64,000 nt of DNA from Albidovulum sp. (GTDB lineage: Bacteria; Pseudomonadota; Alphaproteobacteria; Rhodobacterales; Rhodobacteraceae), in the NCBI GenBank assembly GCA_026989275.1, contig JALSJQ010000045.1:62001-126000 (forward strand), read 5' to 3'. The notes beneath the pieces were generated by a model that was not told where the DNA came from, did no database searches, and saw only the letters and a program-made list of their open reading frames with translations. Positions 8,691 through 16,467 of the stretch are shown here, one piece after another; the first letter of the stretch is position 1; each line of letters begins with the position of its first letter. The translations under genes were made by a program, and so were the position numbers.

Positions 8691-9599
8691 ATGGACGAGG
8701 CGCCGACGCTCGACGAAGAGGCCTGCGGGCCCGACGGCACGGTGCGCTACCGGCCGGGGGTGGGCGAGGTGGCCGCCGCCGCTCTCGGCATCGATGCCGA
8801 TCGCTGCCTCTACTGGTGGGCGCATCCGGGCAAGGTGTTCAATTTCGGCGACTGGGTGGGCCCCTTCCTCCACGAATGCCTGACCGGCCGGCGACCGGTG
8901 CGCTACCGGCCGAAATTCTCGCCCTTCGGCCGGACGACGTTCACCGCCGGGTCGATCCTGCGCTGGATCCGCCGGCCCCGCTCGGCCGTGGTCTGGGGCA
9001 GCGGCATCATGTCGGCGGCGGACCGCTTTCCCGCGCCGCGGCGGGTGCTGGCGGTGCGCGGCCCCCGCACCCGGGCGCGCATGGTGGAACTGGGGTATGA
9101 CTGCCCCGCCATCCATGGCGACCCGGCGATCCTGCTGCCGCGCGTGTTCTCCCCCGAGCGGCGCGTGCGGCACGTTCTCGGCCTCGTTCCCCATTATCAC
9201 GATTTCGCCGCCGCCCGGCGACTTGCCGGGCAGAGCGACGAGATCCTCCTGATCGATGTGCGGCGGCCCGTGCGCGCCGTCATCCGCGACATCTGCGCCT
9301 GTGCGGCGGTGGCCTCGAGCTCGCTGCACGGCCTCATCGTCGCCCAGGCCTATGGCGTGCCGGCGCTCCGGGTCACCTTCGGCGCCCGGATCGGCGGCGA
9401 CGGCACCAAGTTCGCCGACCACTACCTCGCCGCCGGCCTGCCGGTGGCCGAGGCCGTGCCTGTCGCCCCCGGGGCGGCGCTTGCGCCGCTCGCATCGCGG
9501 GCCCGCGCCCAGCCGCTCCCCGATCTCGGGCCGCTTGCCGACGCCCTGATGCGGGTTTGCCCTTTTCCTCTGGCGGATCAGGGGCTAAACCTCGGGTGA
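8691..9599 (+). CDS. Polysaccharide pyruvyltransferase family protein
   Basis: The 302-residue product fits the polysaccharide pyruvyl transferase family (CsaB/GumL-like), which uses phosphoenolpyruvate to add ketal-linked pyruvate to sugars. Visible signatures are NFGDWVGPFL near residue 50, an AVWGSGIM strand, a VLAVRGPRTRARM segment and the C-terminal VASSSLHGLIVAQAYGVPAL, whose Ser-x-HG is the most conserved part of the family. The acceptor sugar is not predictable; a role in surface polysaccharide is likely, possibly with the LpcC-like enzyme nearby. GGGGAGAGG precedes the ATG. The gene lies 25 bp after metY and 42 bp before sdhB although the three functions are unrelated. Confidence 0.8.
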   Translation: MDEAPTLDEEACGPDGTVRYRPGVGEVAAAALGIDADRCLYWWAHPGKVFNFGDWVGPFLHECLTGRRPVRYRPKFSPFGRTTFTAGSILRWIRRPRSAVVWGSGIMSAADRFPAPRRVLAVRGPRTRARMVELGYDCPAIHGDPAILLPRVFSPERRVRHVLGLVPHYHDFAAARRLAGQSDEILLIDVRRPVRAVIRDICACAAVASSSLHGLIVAQAYGVPALRVTFGARIGGDGTKFADHYLAAGLPVAEAVPVAPGAALAPLASRARAQPLPDLGPLADALMRVCPFPLADQGLNLG

Positions 9600-9641
9600 A
9601 CGAGCGCTTGCATCACCCTTACTGGCCCAAGGAGACGCAGC

Positions 9642-10421
9642 ATGGTCGAGTTTGCCCTGCCAAGAAATTCCCGCATGGTCGAAGGTCGGGTCTGGCCGAA
9701 GCCCGAAGGGGCGAGGCGGATCAGGAAATTCCGCATCTATCGGTGGAACCCGGACAGCGGCGAGAACCCCCGCATCGACACCTATTTCATCGATCTCGAC
9801 GATTGCGGCCCGATGGTTCTCGACGCCCTCATCAAGATCAAGAACGAGATCGACCCGACGCTGACCTTCCGCCGTTCCTGCCGCGAGGGGATCTGCGGCT
9901 CCTGCGCGATGAACATCGACGGGGAGAACACCCTCGCCTGCATCAAGGGAATCGACGAGATCAGGGGGGACGTGCGGATCTACCCGCTGCCGCACATGCA
10001 TGTCGTGAAGGATCTCGTGCCCGATCTCACCCATTTCTACGCCCAGCACGCGGCGGTCGAGCCCTGGCTCCAGACCGAAACCCCTCCGCCCGAGCGCGAA
10101 TGGCGTCAGAGCCCCGAGGACCGCAAGAAGCTCGACGGCCTCTACGAATGCGTCCTCTGCGCCTGCTGCTCGACCTCCTGTCCGAGCTACTGGTGGAATT
10201 CCGACCGTTATTACGGCCCGGCGGCGCTGCTCCAGGCCTGGCGCTGGATCTCCGACAGCCGCGACGAGGCCACCGGTCACCGGCTCGACGAGCTCGAGGA
10301 TCCGTTCCGGCTCTATCGTTGCCACACCATCATGAACTGCACCCGCACCTGCCCGAAGGGCCTCAACCCGGCGAAGGCCATCGCCGAGATCAAGAAGCTG
10401 ATGGTCGAACGGCAGATGTGA
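9642..10421 (+). CDS. sdhB: Succinate dehydrogenase iron-sulfur subunit
   Basis: SdhB carries electrons from the FAD of SdhA to quinone through 2Fe-2S, 4Fe-4S and 3Fe-4S clusters at the inner face of the cytoplasmic membrane. The 259-residue product has the plant-type ferredoxin site [15 protein letters not shown] followed by ENTLACI, then [16 protein letters not shown] and [11 protein letters not shown] for the other two clusters. The Ser in CSTSCP-type context and length are normal. AGGAGACG precedes the ATG. The other sdh genes are not in the window: the upstream neighbour is the pyruvyltransferase-like gene and the downstream neighbour is convergent, so sdhB is split from sdhCDA by at least 9.6 kb upstream. 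Confidence 0.96.
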   Translation: MVEFALPRNSRMVEGRVWPKPEGARRIRKFRIYRWNPDSGENPRIDTYFIDLDDCGPMVLDALIKIKNEIDPTLTFRRSCREGICGSCAMNIDGENTLACIKGIDEIRGDVRIYPLPHMHVVKDLVPDLTHFYAQHAAVEPWLQTETPPPEREWRQSPEDRKKLDGLYECVLCACCSTSCPSYWWNSDRYYGPAALLQAWRWISDSRDEATGHRLDELEDPFRLYRCHTIMNCTRTCPKGLNPAKAIAEIKKLMVERQM

Positions 10422-10487
10422 GGCGCCGTTCAGGCGTTGCGGCGCGGTCGAGGGGATCGGACGTGGCGGCGGCCGCGGCTCCGCCCG

Positions 10488-11204
10488 TCAGGGTGCGGCT
10501 TCGGGCGTCAGTGTCACCATGTCCCTGCCCGAGCGCAGCTCGATGCGGGCGAGGGTGCCGGCGCCGCCAGGCGGGGCGCGATAGCGCAGCGTGAGCGGAA
10601 ACACCCGCTGGCCGGGTCGCAGCGAATGGTCGGGGCCGCGGAGGATGACGTAGCTGCCACGGCAGAGAAAACCGTCGCTCGTCGTCTCGGGCGGGGCGAA
10701 GGCGATGCGCGCGATGCGCCGCCCGTCATACATCTCGGCCGCCTCGGGGCAGCGAGTTCGCGGGTGGAAGAGCTCGGCCAGCACCACCAGCGGATCGGGC
10801 CGCGCGCGGAGAACGGCATCCGGTGTCGAAAGCGGCGAACGGTCGCTTCGGGGGCTGATGGCGACGCGCACCGGCCGCCCGCCGGCATAGGCGATCCGCA
10901 CCTGCCGCTGCCGGAAGATCCGGTGCATGTCGTAGGCGAAGAGGCGGGGTCGCGCCGCCCCGCCCCGGCCGCGGCCGGTGCTCACGCCCCGGTAGCGGGC
11001 GCGCAGGAAGAAGCCGATCAGCTCCGAGGCGCGTCCCTGCACCTGCACCTCGTAACGCGCCCCGCGGCGCCTTTCCCGCACTGTCATTTCGCCGAAGGGG
11101 ATGCCGTCCACGGCGATCTTCATCCGCCAGAGCGCCACCTCGCCGGCGGGGGCGGGAAGCGGGAAGAAGGCAGCGAGGAGGGCGAGGCACAGCAATGAGC
11201 GCAT
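10488..11204 (-). CDS. DUF3108 family exported protein
   Basis: The 238-residue product starts with a clear signal peptide (MRSLLCLALLAAFFPLPAPAG) and is expected in the periplasm or outer membrane. The mature part is a predicted beta-rich domain resembling DUF3108, a family of unknown role found near envelope genes. Recognisable parts are YEVQVQGRASELIGFFLRARYRG near the N-terminus and the FPLTLRYRAPPGG block near the end. The ATG at 11204 is chosen because it puts the signal peptide first; an ATG at 11255 would add 17 residues, and neither has a strong ribosome site. It is convergent with sdhB. Confidence 0.7.
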   Translation of the reverse strand: MRSLLCLALLAAFFPLPAPAGEVALWRMKIAVDGIPFGEMTVRERRRGARYEVQVQGRASELIGFFLRARYRGVSTGRGRGGAARPRLFAYDMHRIFRQRQVRIAYAGGRPVRVAISPRSDRSPLSTPDAVLRARPDPLVVLAELFHPRTRCPEAAEMYDGRRIARIAFAPPETTSDGFLCRGSYVILRGPDHSLRPGQRVFPLTLRYRAPPGGAGTLARIELRSGRDMVTLTPEAAP

Positions 11205-11277
11205 GGGCCGGAACGCGGCGGACGGAAGCGTCGTTCGAAAAGTCCCCGCGACCATGCCATGCCCTGCGGCCTGTGGG

Positions 11278-11298
11278 AAGGGCGGCCCGCAGGCCGCC
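11278..11298 (-). terminator. GC hairpin after the DUF1931 gene
   Basis: GGCGGCC and GGCCGCC (11281-11298) pair around a 4-nt loop 55 bp downstream of the DUF1931 stop. There is no strong T run, so it may be a weak or Rho-assisted terminator. Confidence 0.3.
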
Positions 11299-11352
11299 TC
11301 CTCACGCGCCGGCCGGAACCGGCATTTTCCTGCCTGATGCGGAAAAGCGCGA

Positions 11353-11799
11353 TCACATCAGGATGTCGTAGATCCGCTCGACCCGCTCCCAGTGCTCCGA
11401 GGAGGGATTCTTCACCTGCGGATCGACCACCGGGAAGAGCTCGGCCATCGACAGGATGATGGCGCCCATGATGACGGGCAGCCTTTCCTCGACATCGGCC
11501 GCCAGATCGGCCCCGACGGGGGGCAGCTCCGCCAGCTTCTCGAGAATGTCGGCAAGCCTGAGCGTTTCGTCGAGCGCCTCGAACTTCTTCATCCGCGCCT
11601 CGAGACCGGCGGTGATCGGCAGATCGGCTTCGGTGATGATGTCGCGCCCGTTCATCTTCGCGGCGCGACGGGCCATGACGAGGAAGCGGTGCATCTGGCG
11701 GTTGGCCAGATCGTCGATGCGCCGGATGTCGGTCTTGTCGATGTCGAGCCCGGCGGCCTCGCGGAAGAATTTCTCGAACTGGGCGATGCCTGCGATCAT
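11353..11799 (-). CDS. DUF1931 histone-fold protein
   Basis: The 148-residue product matches DUF1931, a family whose Aquifex member Aq_328 has a structure with two histone folds in one chain. Visible are a first helical unit (IAQFEKFFREAAGLDI), the segment DKTDIRRIDDLANRQMHRFLVMARRAAKMNGRD, and the phrase IITEADLPIT, which reads like the loop-helix ending of a histone fold; a second helical half follows (LEARMKKFEALDE). It has no signal peptide or membrane segment and is not strongly basic. DNA binding is not shown by sequence. AGAGGGAC precedes the ATG at 11799, preferred over an upstream ATG at 11838. It sits 95 bp after deoD's end on the same strand order. Confidence 0.8.
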   Translation of the reverse strand: MIAGIAQFEKFFREAAGLDIDKTDIRRIDDLANRQMHRFLVMARRAAKMNGRDIITEADLPITAGLEARMKKFEALDETLRLADILEKLAELPPVGADLAADVEERLPVIMGAIILSMAELFPVVDPQVKNPSSEHWERVERIYDILM

Positions 11800-11894
11800 G
11801 GTATGTCCCTCTGGATGGTGTTCGCTGTCGTCTTCCATCTGTGACGGGGACGGGCGTTTTCAAGCGCCGGGTGCGAAAATGCCGACGGGTCGCC

Positions 11895-12599
11895 TCAACC
11901 GAAGGCGGCCTCGAGGGCGATCTCGACCATTTCGCCGAAGCTGCGCTCGCGTGCCTCGGGGGGCAGGGCCTCGCCGGTGGCGAGATGGTCGGAAATGGTC
12001 AGCACCGACAGCGCCTCGACCCCGTGCCGGGCGGCGACGGTGTAAAGCTCGGCCGTCTCCATCTCGACCGCGAGGCAGCCGTGACGGGTGAGCGTGCGGG
12101 CGAGATCGTCGCGCTCGTCATAGAAGAGATCGGCCGAGTAGATGCCGCCGACATGGAAGCGCGCCCCCCTGGTGCGCGCTGCGGCCACGGCCCGCTCGAG
12201 AAGGGGCCAGCTGGCCGCAGGCGCGAAGGTCATCTCGCGAAAGAGCGGCTTCGAGGGCATCGAGACATAGGAGGCCGTCAGGGCGATGACGATGTCGCGG
12301 ATGCCGACATGCGCCGCCATCCCCCCGGCCGAGCCGATGCGGATCAGCCTTTTCGCGCCATGATCGTTGACGAGTTCATGGGCGTAGATCGAGAGCGAGG
12401 GCATCCCCATGCCGGAGCCGTGGATCGTCACCTCGTTGCCGCGCCAGCGACCGGTGAAGCCGAGCATGCCGCGCACCCCGTTGACCGGGCGCGGCGCATC
12501 GAGAAAGCTCTCGGCGGCCCATTTCGCCCGCAGCGGATCGCCCGGCATCAGCACCGTTTCGGCGATCTCCCCCGGCGCGGCCTTGACGTGAACCCCCAT
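11895..12599 (-). CDS. deoD: Purine nucleoside phosphorylase, DeoD type
   Basis: DeoD splits purine (deoxy)nucleosides with phosphate to free base and (deoxy)ribose 1-phosphate, in nucleoside salvage. The 234-residue length is exactly that of hexameric bacterial DeoD. Motifs: GDPLRAKW near residue 20 (phosphate site), RIGSAGGM near 88, the VEMETAELY block near 180 that contacts ribose, and [10 protein letters not shown] near 203, where the catalytic Asp sits. GGGAGG precedes the ATG at 12599. It is downstream of ecm on the same strand with a 104-bp gap, so partial co-transcription is possible but not required. Confidence 0.95.
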   Translation of the reverse strand: MGVHVKAAPGEIAETVLMPGDPLRAKWAAESFLDAPRPVNGVRGMLGFTGRWRGNEVTIHGSGMGMPSLSIYAHELVNDHGAKRLIRIGSAGGMAAHVGIRDIVIALTASYVSMPSKPLFREMTFAPAASWPLLERAVAAARTRGARFHVGGIYSADLFYDERDDLARTLTRHGCLAVEMETAELYTVAARHGVEALSVLTISDHLATGEALPPEARERSFGEMVEIALEAAFG

Positions 12600-12703
12600 G
12601 AAGCGCCTCCCTTGCGTCGATGAACCGGACTGCGGCCGAGCCTATCGGGGGGTGGATCGAATGGGAAGACGCCGCAAGGGCAGGACGCGGCACGGCGGCG
12701 GGC

Positions 12704-14722
12704 TCAGGCGGCACGGCCGGTGCCGCTTCCGGGTGCCTTGTCGGGATCGACCAGATCGACGATGTCGAACAGCATGCGGTTGAGGGCGTAGTCCTTTGGC
12801 GTGTAGATGCGGGCGACGCCCATCGCCCTGAGTGCCGCGGCGTCCTCCTCGGGGATGATGCCGCCGACGATCACCGGCACATGGCCGAGCCCTTCGCCGC
12901 GCATCCGCTCGAGCACCTCCGCCACCAGCGGCAGATGGGAGCCCGACAGGATCGAGAGGCCGACGACATGGGCCCGGTCCGCCTTCGCCCGGGCGACGAT
13001 CTCCGCGGGGGTGAGGCGGATGCCCTCATAGGTGATGTCGATGCCGGCGTCGCGGGCCCGGGCGGCGATCTGCTCGGCGCCGTTGGAATGCCCGTCGAGG
13101 CCGGGTTTGCCGACAAGGAACTTGAGCCGCCGGCCGAGCTTCTCGGACACGGCATCGACAGCGGCGCGGAGCTCCTCGAGCCCCTCGGTCCGGTTGGAGG
13201 GGGCGGGGGAGACGCCGGTCGGGCCGCGATACCGGCCGAGAACGGTGCGCATCACCTCGGCCCATTCGCCGGTGGTGACCCCGGCCCTGGCGCATTCGAT
13301 CGAGGGCGGCATGATGTTGCGCCCTTCGGCCGCGGCGGTCCGCAGCGCCGCCAGGGCCTTGTGGACCGCCCTGTCGTCGCGGCTCTCGCGCCAGGCCTCG
13401 AGCCGGGCGATCTGTTCGCGCTCGGCGGCCTCGTCCACCTTGAGCACGGCCATGCCGTCGGCGGTGAGGGGCGAGGGTTCGGTTTCGGTCCAGCGATTGA
13501 CGCCGACCACCACCGTCTCGCCCCGCTCGATCTTCGCGAGCCGCGCGGCATTGGCCTCGACCAGCTGCCGCTTCATGTAGTCGATCGCCTCGACCGCCCC
13601 GCCCATCGCCTCGATCTGGGCGAGTTCGGCCCGGGCGGCGGCCTTGAGCTCCTCGGTCTTGCGGTCGATGGCGGGGTTGCCGTCGAAGATGTCGTCGAAC
13701 TCGAGCAGGTCGGTCTCGTAGGCGAGGATCTGCTGCATCCTGAGCGACCATTGCTGGTCCCAGGGCCGGGGCAGGCCGAGCGCCTCGTTCCATGCCGGGA
13801 GCTGCACCGCCCGTGCCCGCGCCCGCTTCGAGAGGGTGACGGCCAGCATCTCGATCAGGATGCGATGGACGTTGTTTTCGGGCTGCTGTTCTGTCAGGCC
13901 GAGGGAGTTGACCTGCACCCCGTAGCGGAAACGGCGGAATTTCGGTTCCTCGACACCGTAGCGCGTGCGGGTGATCTCGTCCCACAGATCGACGAAGGCC
14001 CGCATCTTGCAGATCTCGGTGACGAAGCGGATGCCGGCATTGACGAAGAAGGAGATGCGCCCGACGAGACGCGGAAAGTCCGCCGCGGGGATGCGGGCGC
14101 GCATCTCGTCGAGCACGGCGATGGCGGTCGCGAGGGCGTAGGCCAGCTCCTGTTCCGGGGTCGCGCCGGCTTCCTGCAGATGGTAGGAACAGACGTTCAT
14201 CGGGTTCCAGCGCGGGATTTCCGCATGGCAGAACTCGGCGACATCGCCGATGAGGCGCAAGGAGGGTCGCGGCGGGAAGATATACGTTCCGCGCGAAAGA
14301 TACTCCTTCATGATGTCGTTCTGCACCGTTCCTTGCAGTTTTCGAACATCCGCTCCCTGCTCTTCGGCCACGGCGACATAGAGCGCCAGCAGCCAGGCGG
14401 CCGGGGCGTTGATGGTCATCGAGGTGTTCATCTCCTCGAGGGGGATGCCCTCGAACAGGGTGCGCATGTCCCCGAGATGACAGATCGGCACCCCGACCTT
14501 GCCGACTTCGCCGCGTGCCAGCGGGTGATCGCTGTCATAGCCGGTCTGGGTCGGCAGGTCGAAGGCGACCGAAAGCCCGGTCTGCCCCTTGGCGAGGTTC
14601 CGGCGATAAAGCGCGTTCGAGGCCGCGGCCGTCGAGTGGCCGGCATAGGTGCGAAAGAGCCAGGGGCGGTCGCGGGACGGGGTCTCGCGGCCGGTGGCGA
14701 GGGCCTTCTCGGGCTCGGACAT
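12704..14722 (-). CDS. ecm: Ethylmalonyl-CoA mutase (MeaA-type)
   Basis: Ecm converts (2R)-ethylmalonyl-CoA to methylsuccinyl-CoA with adenosylcobalamin in the ethylmalonyl-CoA pathway for growth on C2 units. The 672-residue single-chain mutase has the TIM-barrel part first (SVAFDLPTQTGYDSDHP near residue 50, YLSRGTYIFPPRPSLR near 140) and a C-terminal B12 domain with DxHxxG at 543-548 (His545 should ligate cobalt). Length and the YDSDHP context fit Ecm/MeaA rather than methylmalonyl-CoA mutase large subunits. The ATG at 14722 has GGAG in front; a TTG 12 bp upstream is less likely. The partner enzyme gene ccrA is 1.7 kb away, divergent. Confidence 0.93.
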   Translation of the reverse strand: MSEPEKALATGRETPSRDRPWLFRTYAGHSTAAASNALYRRNLAKGQTGLSVAFDLPTQTGYDSDHPLARGEVGKVGVPICHLGDMRTLFEGIPLEEMNTSMTINAPAAWLLALYVAVAEEQGADVRKLQGTVQNDIMKEYLSRGTYIFPPRPSLRLIGDVAEFCHAEIPRWNPMNVCSYHLQEAGATPEQELAYALATAIAVLDEMRARIPAADFPRLVGRISFFVNAGIRFVTEICKMRAFVDLWDEITRTRYGVEEPKFRRFRYGVQVNSLGLTEQQPENNVHRILIEMLAVTLSKRARARAVQLPAWNEALGLPRPWDQQWSLRMQQILAYETDLLEFDDIFDGNPAIDRKTEELKAAARAELAQIEAMGGAVEAIDYMKRQLVEANAARLAKIERGETVVVGVNRWTETEPSPLTADGMAVLKVDEAAEREQIARLEAWRESRDDRAVHKALAALRTAAAEGRNIMPPSIECARAGVTTGEWAEVMRTVLGRYRGPTGVSPAPSNRTEGLEELRAAVDAVSEKLGRRLKFLVGKPGLDGHSNGAEQIAARARDAGIDITYEGIRLTPAEIVARAKADRAHVVGLSILSGSHLPLVAEVLERMRGEGLGHVPVIVGGIIPEEDAAALRAMGVARIYTPKDYALNRMLFDIVDLVDPDKAPGSGTGRAA

Positions 14723-14763
14723 GGGGTGCTCCAATTGCTGCGCAAGAAGATTTCACCTCTCCG

Positions 14764-14793
14764 TCGTTAGCCGACAGATTGTAAGCTTGTCAA
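14764..14793 (-). promoter_or_regulatory. Candidate sigma-70 promoter for ecm
   Basis: On the reverse strand TTGACA (14793-14788) and TAACGA (14769-14764) are 18 bp apart, 40 bp before the ecm ATG. The shared motif at 14795-14812 abuts the -35 box on its upstream side. Confidence 0.55.
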
Positions 14794-14794
14794 T

Positions 14795-14812
14795 TCGCCG
14801 CATTGCAGCAAG
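14795..14812 (-). promoter_or_regulatory. Shared CTTnCTGCAATGCnGC motif, ecm copy
   Basis: Read toward ecm this is CTTGCTGCAATGCGGCGA. It matches the ccrA upstream copy in 14 of 18 positions and sits immediately upstream of the ecm -35 box, the position expected for an activator site. Confidence 0.4.
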
Positions 14813-14921
14813 AGCTGCGTTGCCGTCGCCATGTCCGTTGCCGCGGTTCCTTTTGCTGCCAGCCGACCCCATATCCTGCAGGAGGGGACGAGGGCAGGGG
14901 GAACCAGCGACGGAGGGGAGC

Positions 14922-15611
14922 ATGGAAGCGGATTTCCTGCATGTCGAGGTGCCGGCCGAGGCGGGGCGCGTGCGGCTGCCGGGCGATCTCTGCCTGCCCG
15001 CGGCGGCGAAGGGGATCGTCATCTTTGCCCACGGCTCGGGTTCGTCGCGCCTGAGCCCGCGCAACCGGGCGGTGGCGCGGGCGCTCTGCCGGGCCGGGTT
15101 CGCCACGCTTCTGTTCGATCTCCTGACCGAAGGAGAAGCGACGGACCGGGCCAATGTGTTCGACATAGCCCTTCTGGCGCGGCGGCTCGTCGATGCGATC
15201 GGCTTCGTGCGGGCCACGCCGGCGCTTGCGGGCTTGCCGATCGGCCTTTTCGGAGCTTCGACGGGCGCGGCGGCGGCACTGGTGGCGGCGGCTGCGGTGC
15301 CCGGCGAGGTGCGGGCCGTCGTCTCCCGCGGCGGGCGGCCCGATCTGGCGGGCGAGGCGCTCTCCCGTGTGAGGGCGCCGACGCTGCTGATCGTCGGCGG
15401 GGCCGACAGGCCGGTGATCCCGCTCAACGGGGCCGCCCGGGCGCGGATCGGCGCTCCGGCCGAACTTGTGATCGTGCCCGGGGCGGGGCATCTCTTCGAG
15501 GAGCCCGGCACGCTCGAGGAGGTGGTGCGGCTTGCCGGCGCCTGGTTCCTGCGCCACCTCGCGGGTGCGGCCGGGGCGGAAGGCGGGGGCGCGGCGGAAG
15601 AAGAAGGCTGA
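14922..15611 (+). CDS. Alpha/beta hydrolase, dienelactone-hydrolase-like
   Basis: The 229-residue cytoplasmic protein has an alpha/beta-hydrolase fold. Visible elements are the oxyanion strand IVIFAHGSGSS near residue 30, the nucleophile elbow GLFGASTGAAAAL near 110, an acidic residue in LLIVGGADRPVIP near 170 and the histidine in IVPGAGHLFEEPG near 195, together a Ser-Asp-His triad. The substrate is unknown; small hydrolases of this type are often found beside phosphoribosyltransferases, but here the neighbours are ecm (divergent) and a membrane protein. GGAGGGGAG stands before the ATG at 14922. The last 15 residues are a Gly/Glu-rich tail. Confidence 0.82.
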   Translation: MEADFLHVEVPAEAGRVRLPGDLCLPAAAKGIVIFAHGSGSSRLSPRNRAVARALCRAGFATLLFDLLTEGEATDRANVFDIALLARRLVDAIGFVRATPALAGLPIGLFGASTGAAAALVAAAAVPGEVRAVVSRGGRPDLAGEALSRVRAPTLLIVGGADRPVIPLNGAARARIGAPAELVIVPGAGHLFEEPGTLEEVVRLAGAWFLRHLAGAAGAEGGGAAEEEG

Positions 15612-15752
15612 TCCGGGGCGGGCCCGCCAATTCCGCGACCCGATCCCATCTCCGGCCCGGCCGGGGGACATTTTCCATTTGCCGGCGCGCCTCAAGATGG
15701 CATGATCGCCGGCGAAGAAGGCCGCTGCGGCGGCCGCCCCTTTCGGAAGGAC

Positions 15753-16178
15753 ATGCCGATGACCCACGATCTCCTGCTCTGGCTTCATTTCGTTTCCCTG
15801 GCCTTGGGAGGAGCCTCGACCTTCGGCAATGCGGTGGTCGGCGCTGCCGTCGCGCGGCAGGGCGAAGCCGCCCGCCCGCATCTGCTGCCGGTGGCCCGCA
15901 GCCTCGGCCGACTCGGCCACGTCGCCCTTGCCCTGCTGATCCTGACCGGGGGCGCCCTGGTCGAGATGGGGCCGGGCTGGAGCGGGGTCGGCCTGTGGTT
16001 CTGGGTGAAGATGGCGCTGGTGGCGACGTTGACGGTCAGCGTGGTGCTCGTCACCCGGGCTGCCCGCATGGCGGCCGGGGGCGATGCGGCCGCGGGGCGG
16101 CGTGCGCGGCTTCTGGGCAGGCTCAACATGCTGCTGATCCCCCTCATCGTGCTGACGGCGGTGTTCGAGTTCGGCTGA
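15753..16178 (+). CDS. Small four-helix membrane protein
   Basis: The 141-residue product is mostly hydrophobic with four probable membrane helices: LLLWLHFVSLALGGASTFG, LGHVALALLILTGGALVEMG, VGLWFWVKMALVATLTVSVV and LLGRLNMLLIPLIVLTAVF. A conserved-looking His (LWLHF) in helix 1, and His and Lys residues further along (LGHVAL, WVKMA), recall small DUF2269-like or copper/haem-related membrane proteins, but no family is firmly recognised. The start at 15753 follows GGAAGGAC; a second ATG two codons later is possible. It follows the hydrolase gene on the same strand with a 141-bp gap and may be co-transcribed. Confidence 0.7.
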   Translation: MPMTHDLLLWLHFVSLALGGASTFGNAVVGAAVARQGEAARPHLLPVARSLGRLGHVALALLILTGGALVEMGPGWSGVGLWFWVKMALVATLTVSVVLVTRAARMAAGGDAAAGRRARLLGRLNMLLIPLIVLTAVFEFG

Positions 16179-16213
16179 TCGCGCTGCCGCCCTCCCTTTT
16201 CGATACTTCTTGC

Positions 16214-16245
16214 GGCGGGTGCGGCCCTTCGGGGCCGCATCCCGC
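16214..16245 (+). terminator. UUCG-loop hairpin after the membrane protein gene
   Basis: TGCGGCCC and GGGCCGCA pair around TTCG (16220-16239), and the flanks GCGGG/CCCGC extend the stem across a small bulge. No T run follows, so termination strength is uncertain. Confidence 0.45.
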
Positions 16246-16355
16246 ACCGGTCTGTGGCTCGCCCGAAGTCGTAGGGTCAGAATGTTTCGATGCCGGGCAG
16301 GACGGTGGAAGAATCCTGCGCGGCCCCCTTTCCCTCGCCGGCGGGATCGACTATT

Positions 16356-16373
16356 CTTTCTGCAATGCAGCAT
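16356..16373 (+). promoter_or_regulatory. Shared CTTnCTGCAATGCnGC motif, ccrA copy
   Basis: The sequence CTTTCTGCAATGCAGCAT includes the perfect palindrome CTGCAATGCAG around a central A. It lies 94 bp before the ccrA ATG in the same gene-relative orientation as the ecm copy. Confidence 0.4.
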
Positions 16374-16467
16374 CCGGTGCGATTCTCCGCGAAACGCACG
16401 GGGCACCCGCAGGCGGGGCATCCGCAATCGGGACAAGGGAAGCGAGACAAAGGACGGGAGAGACGCC

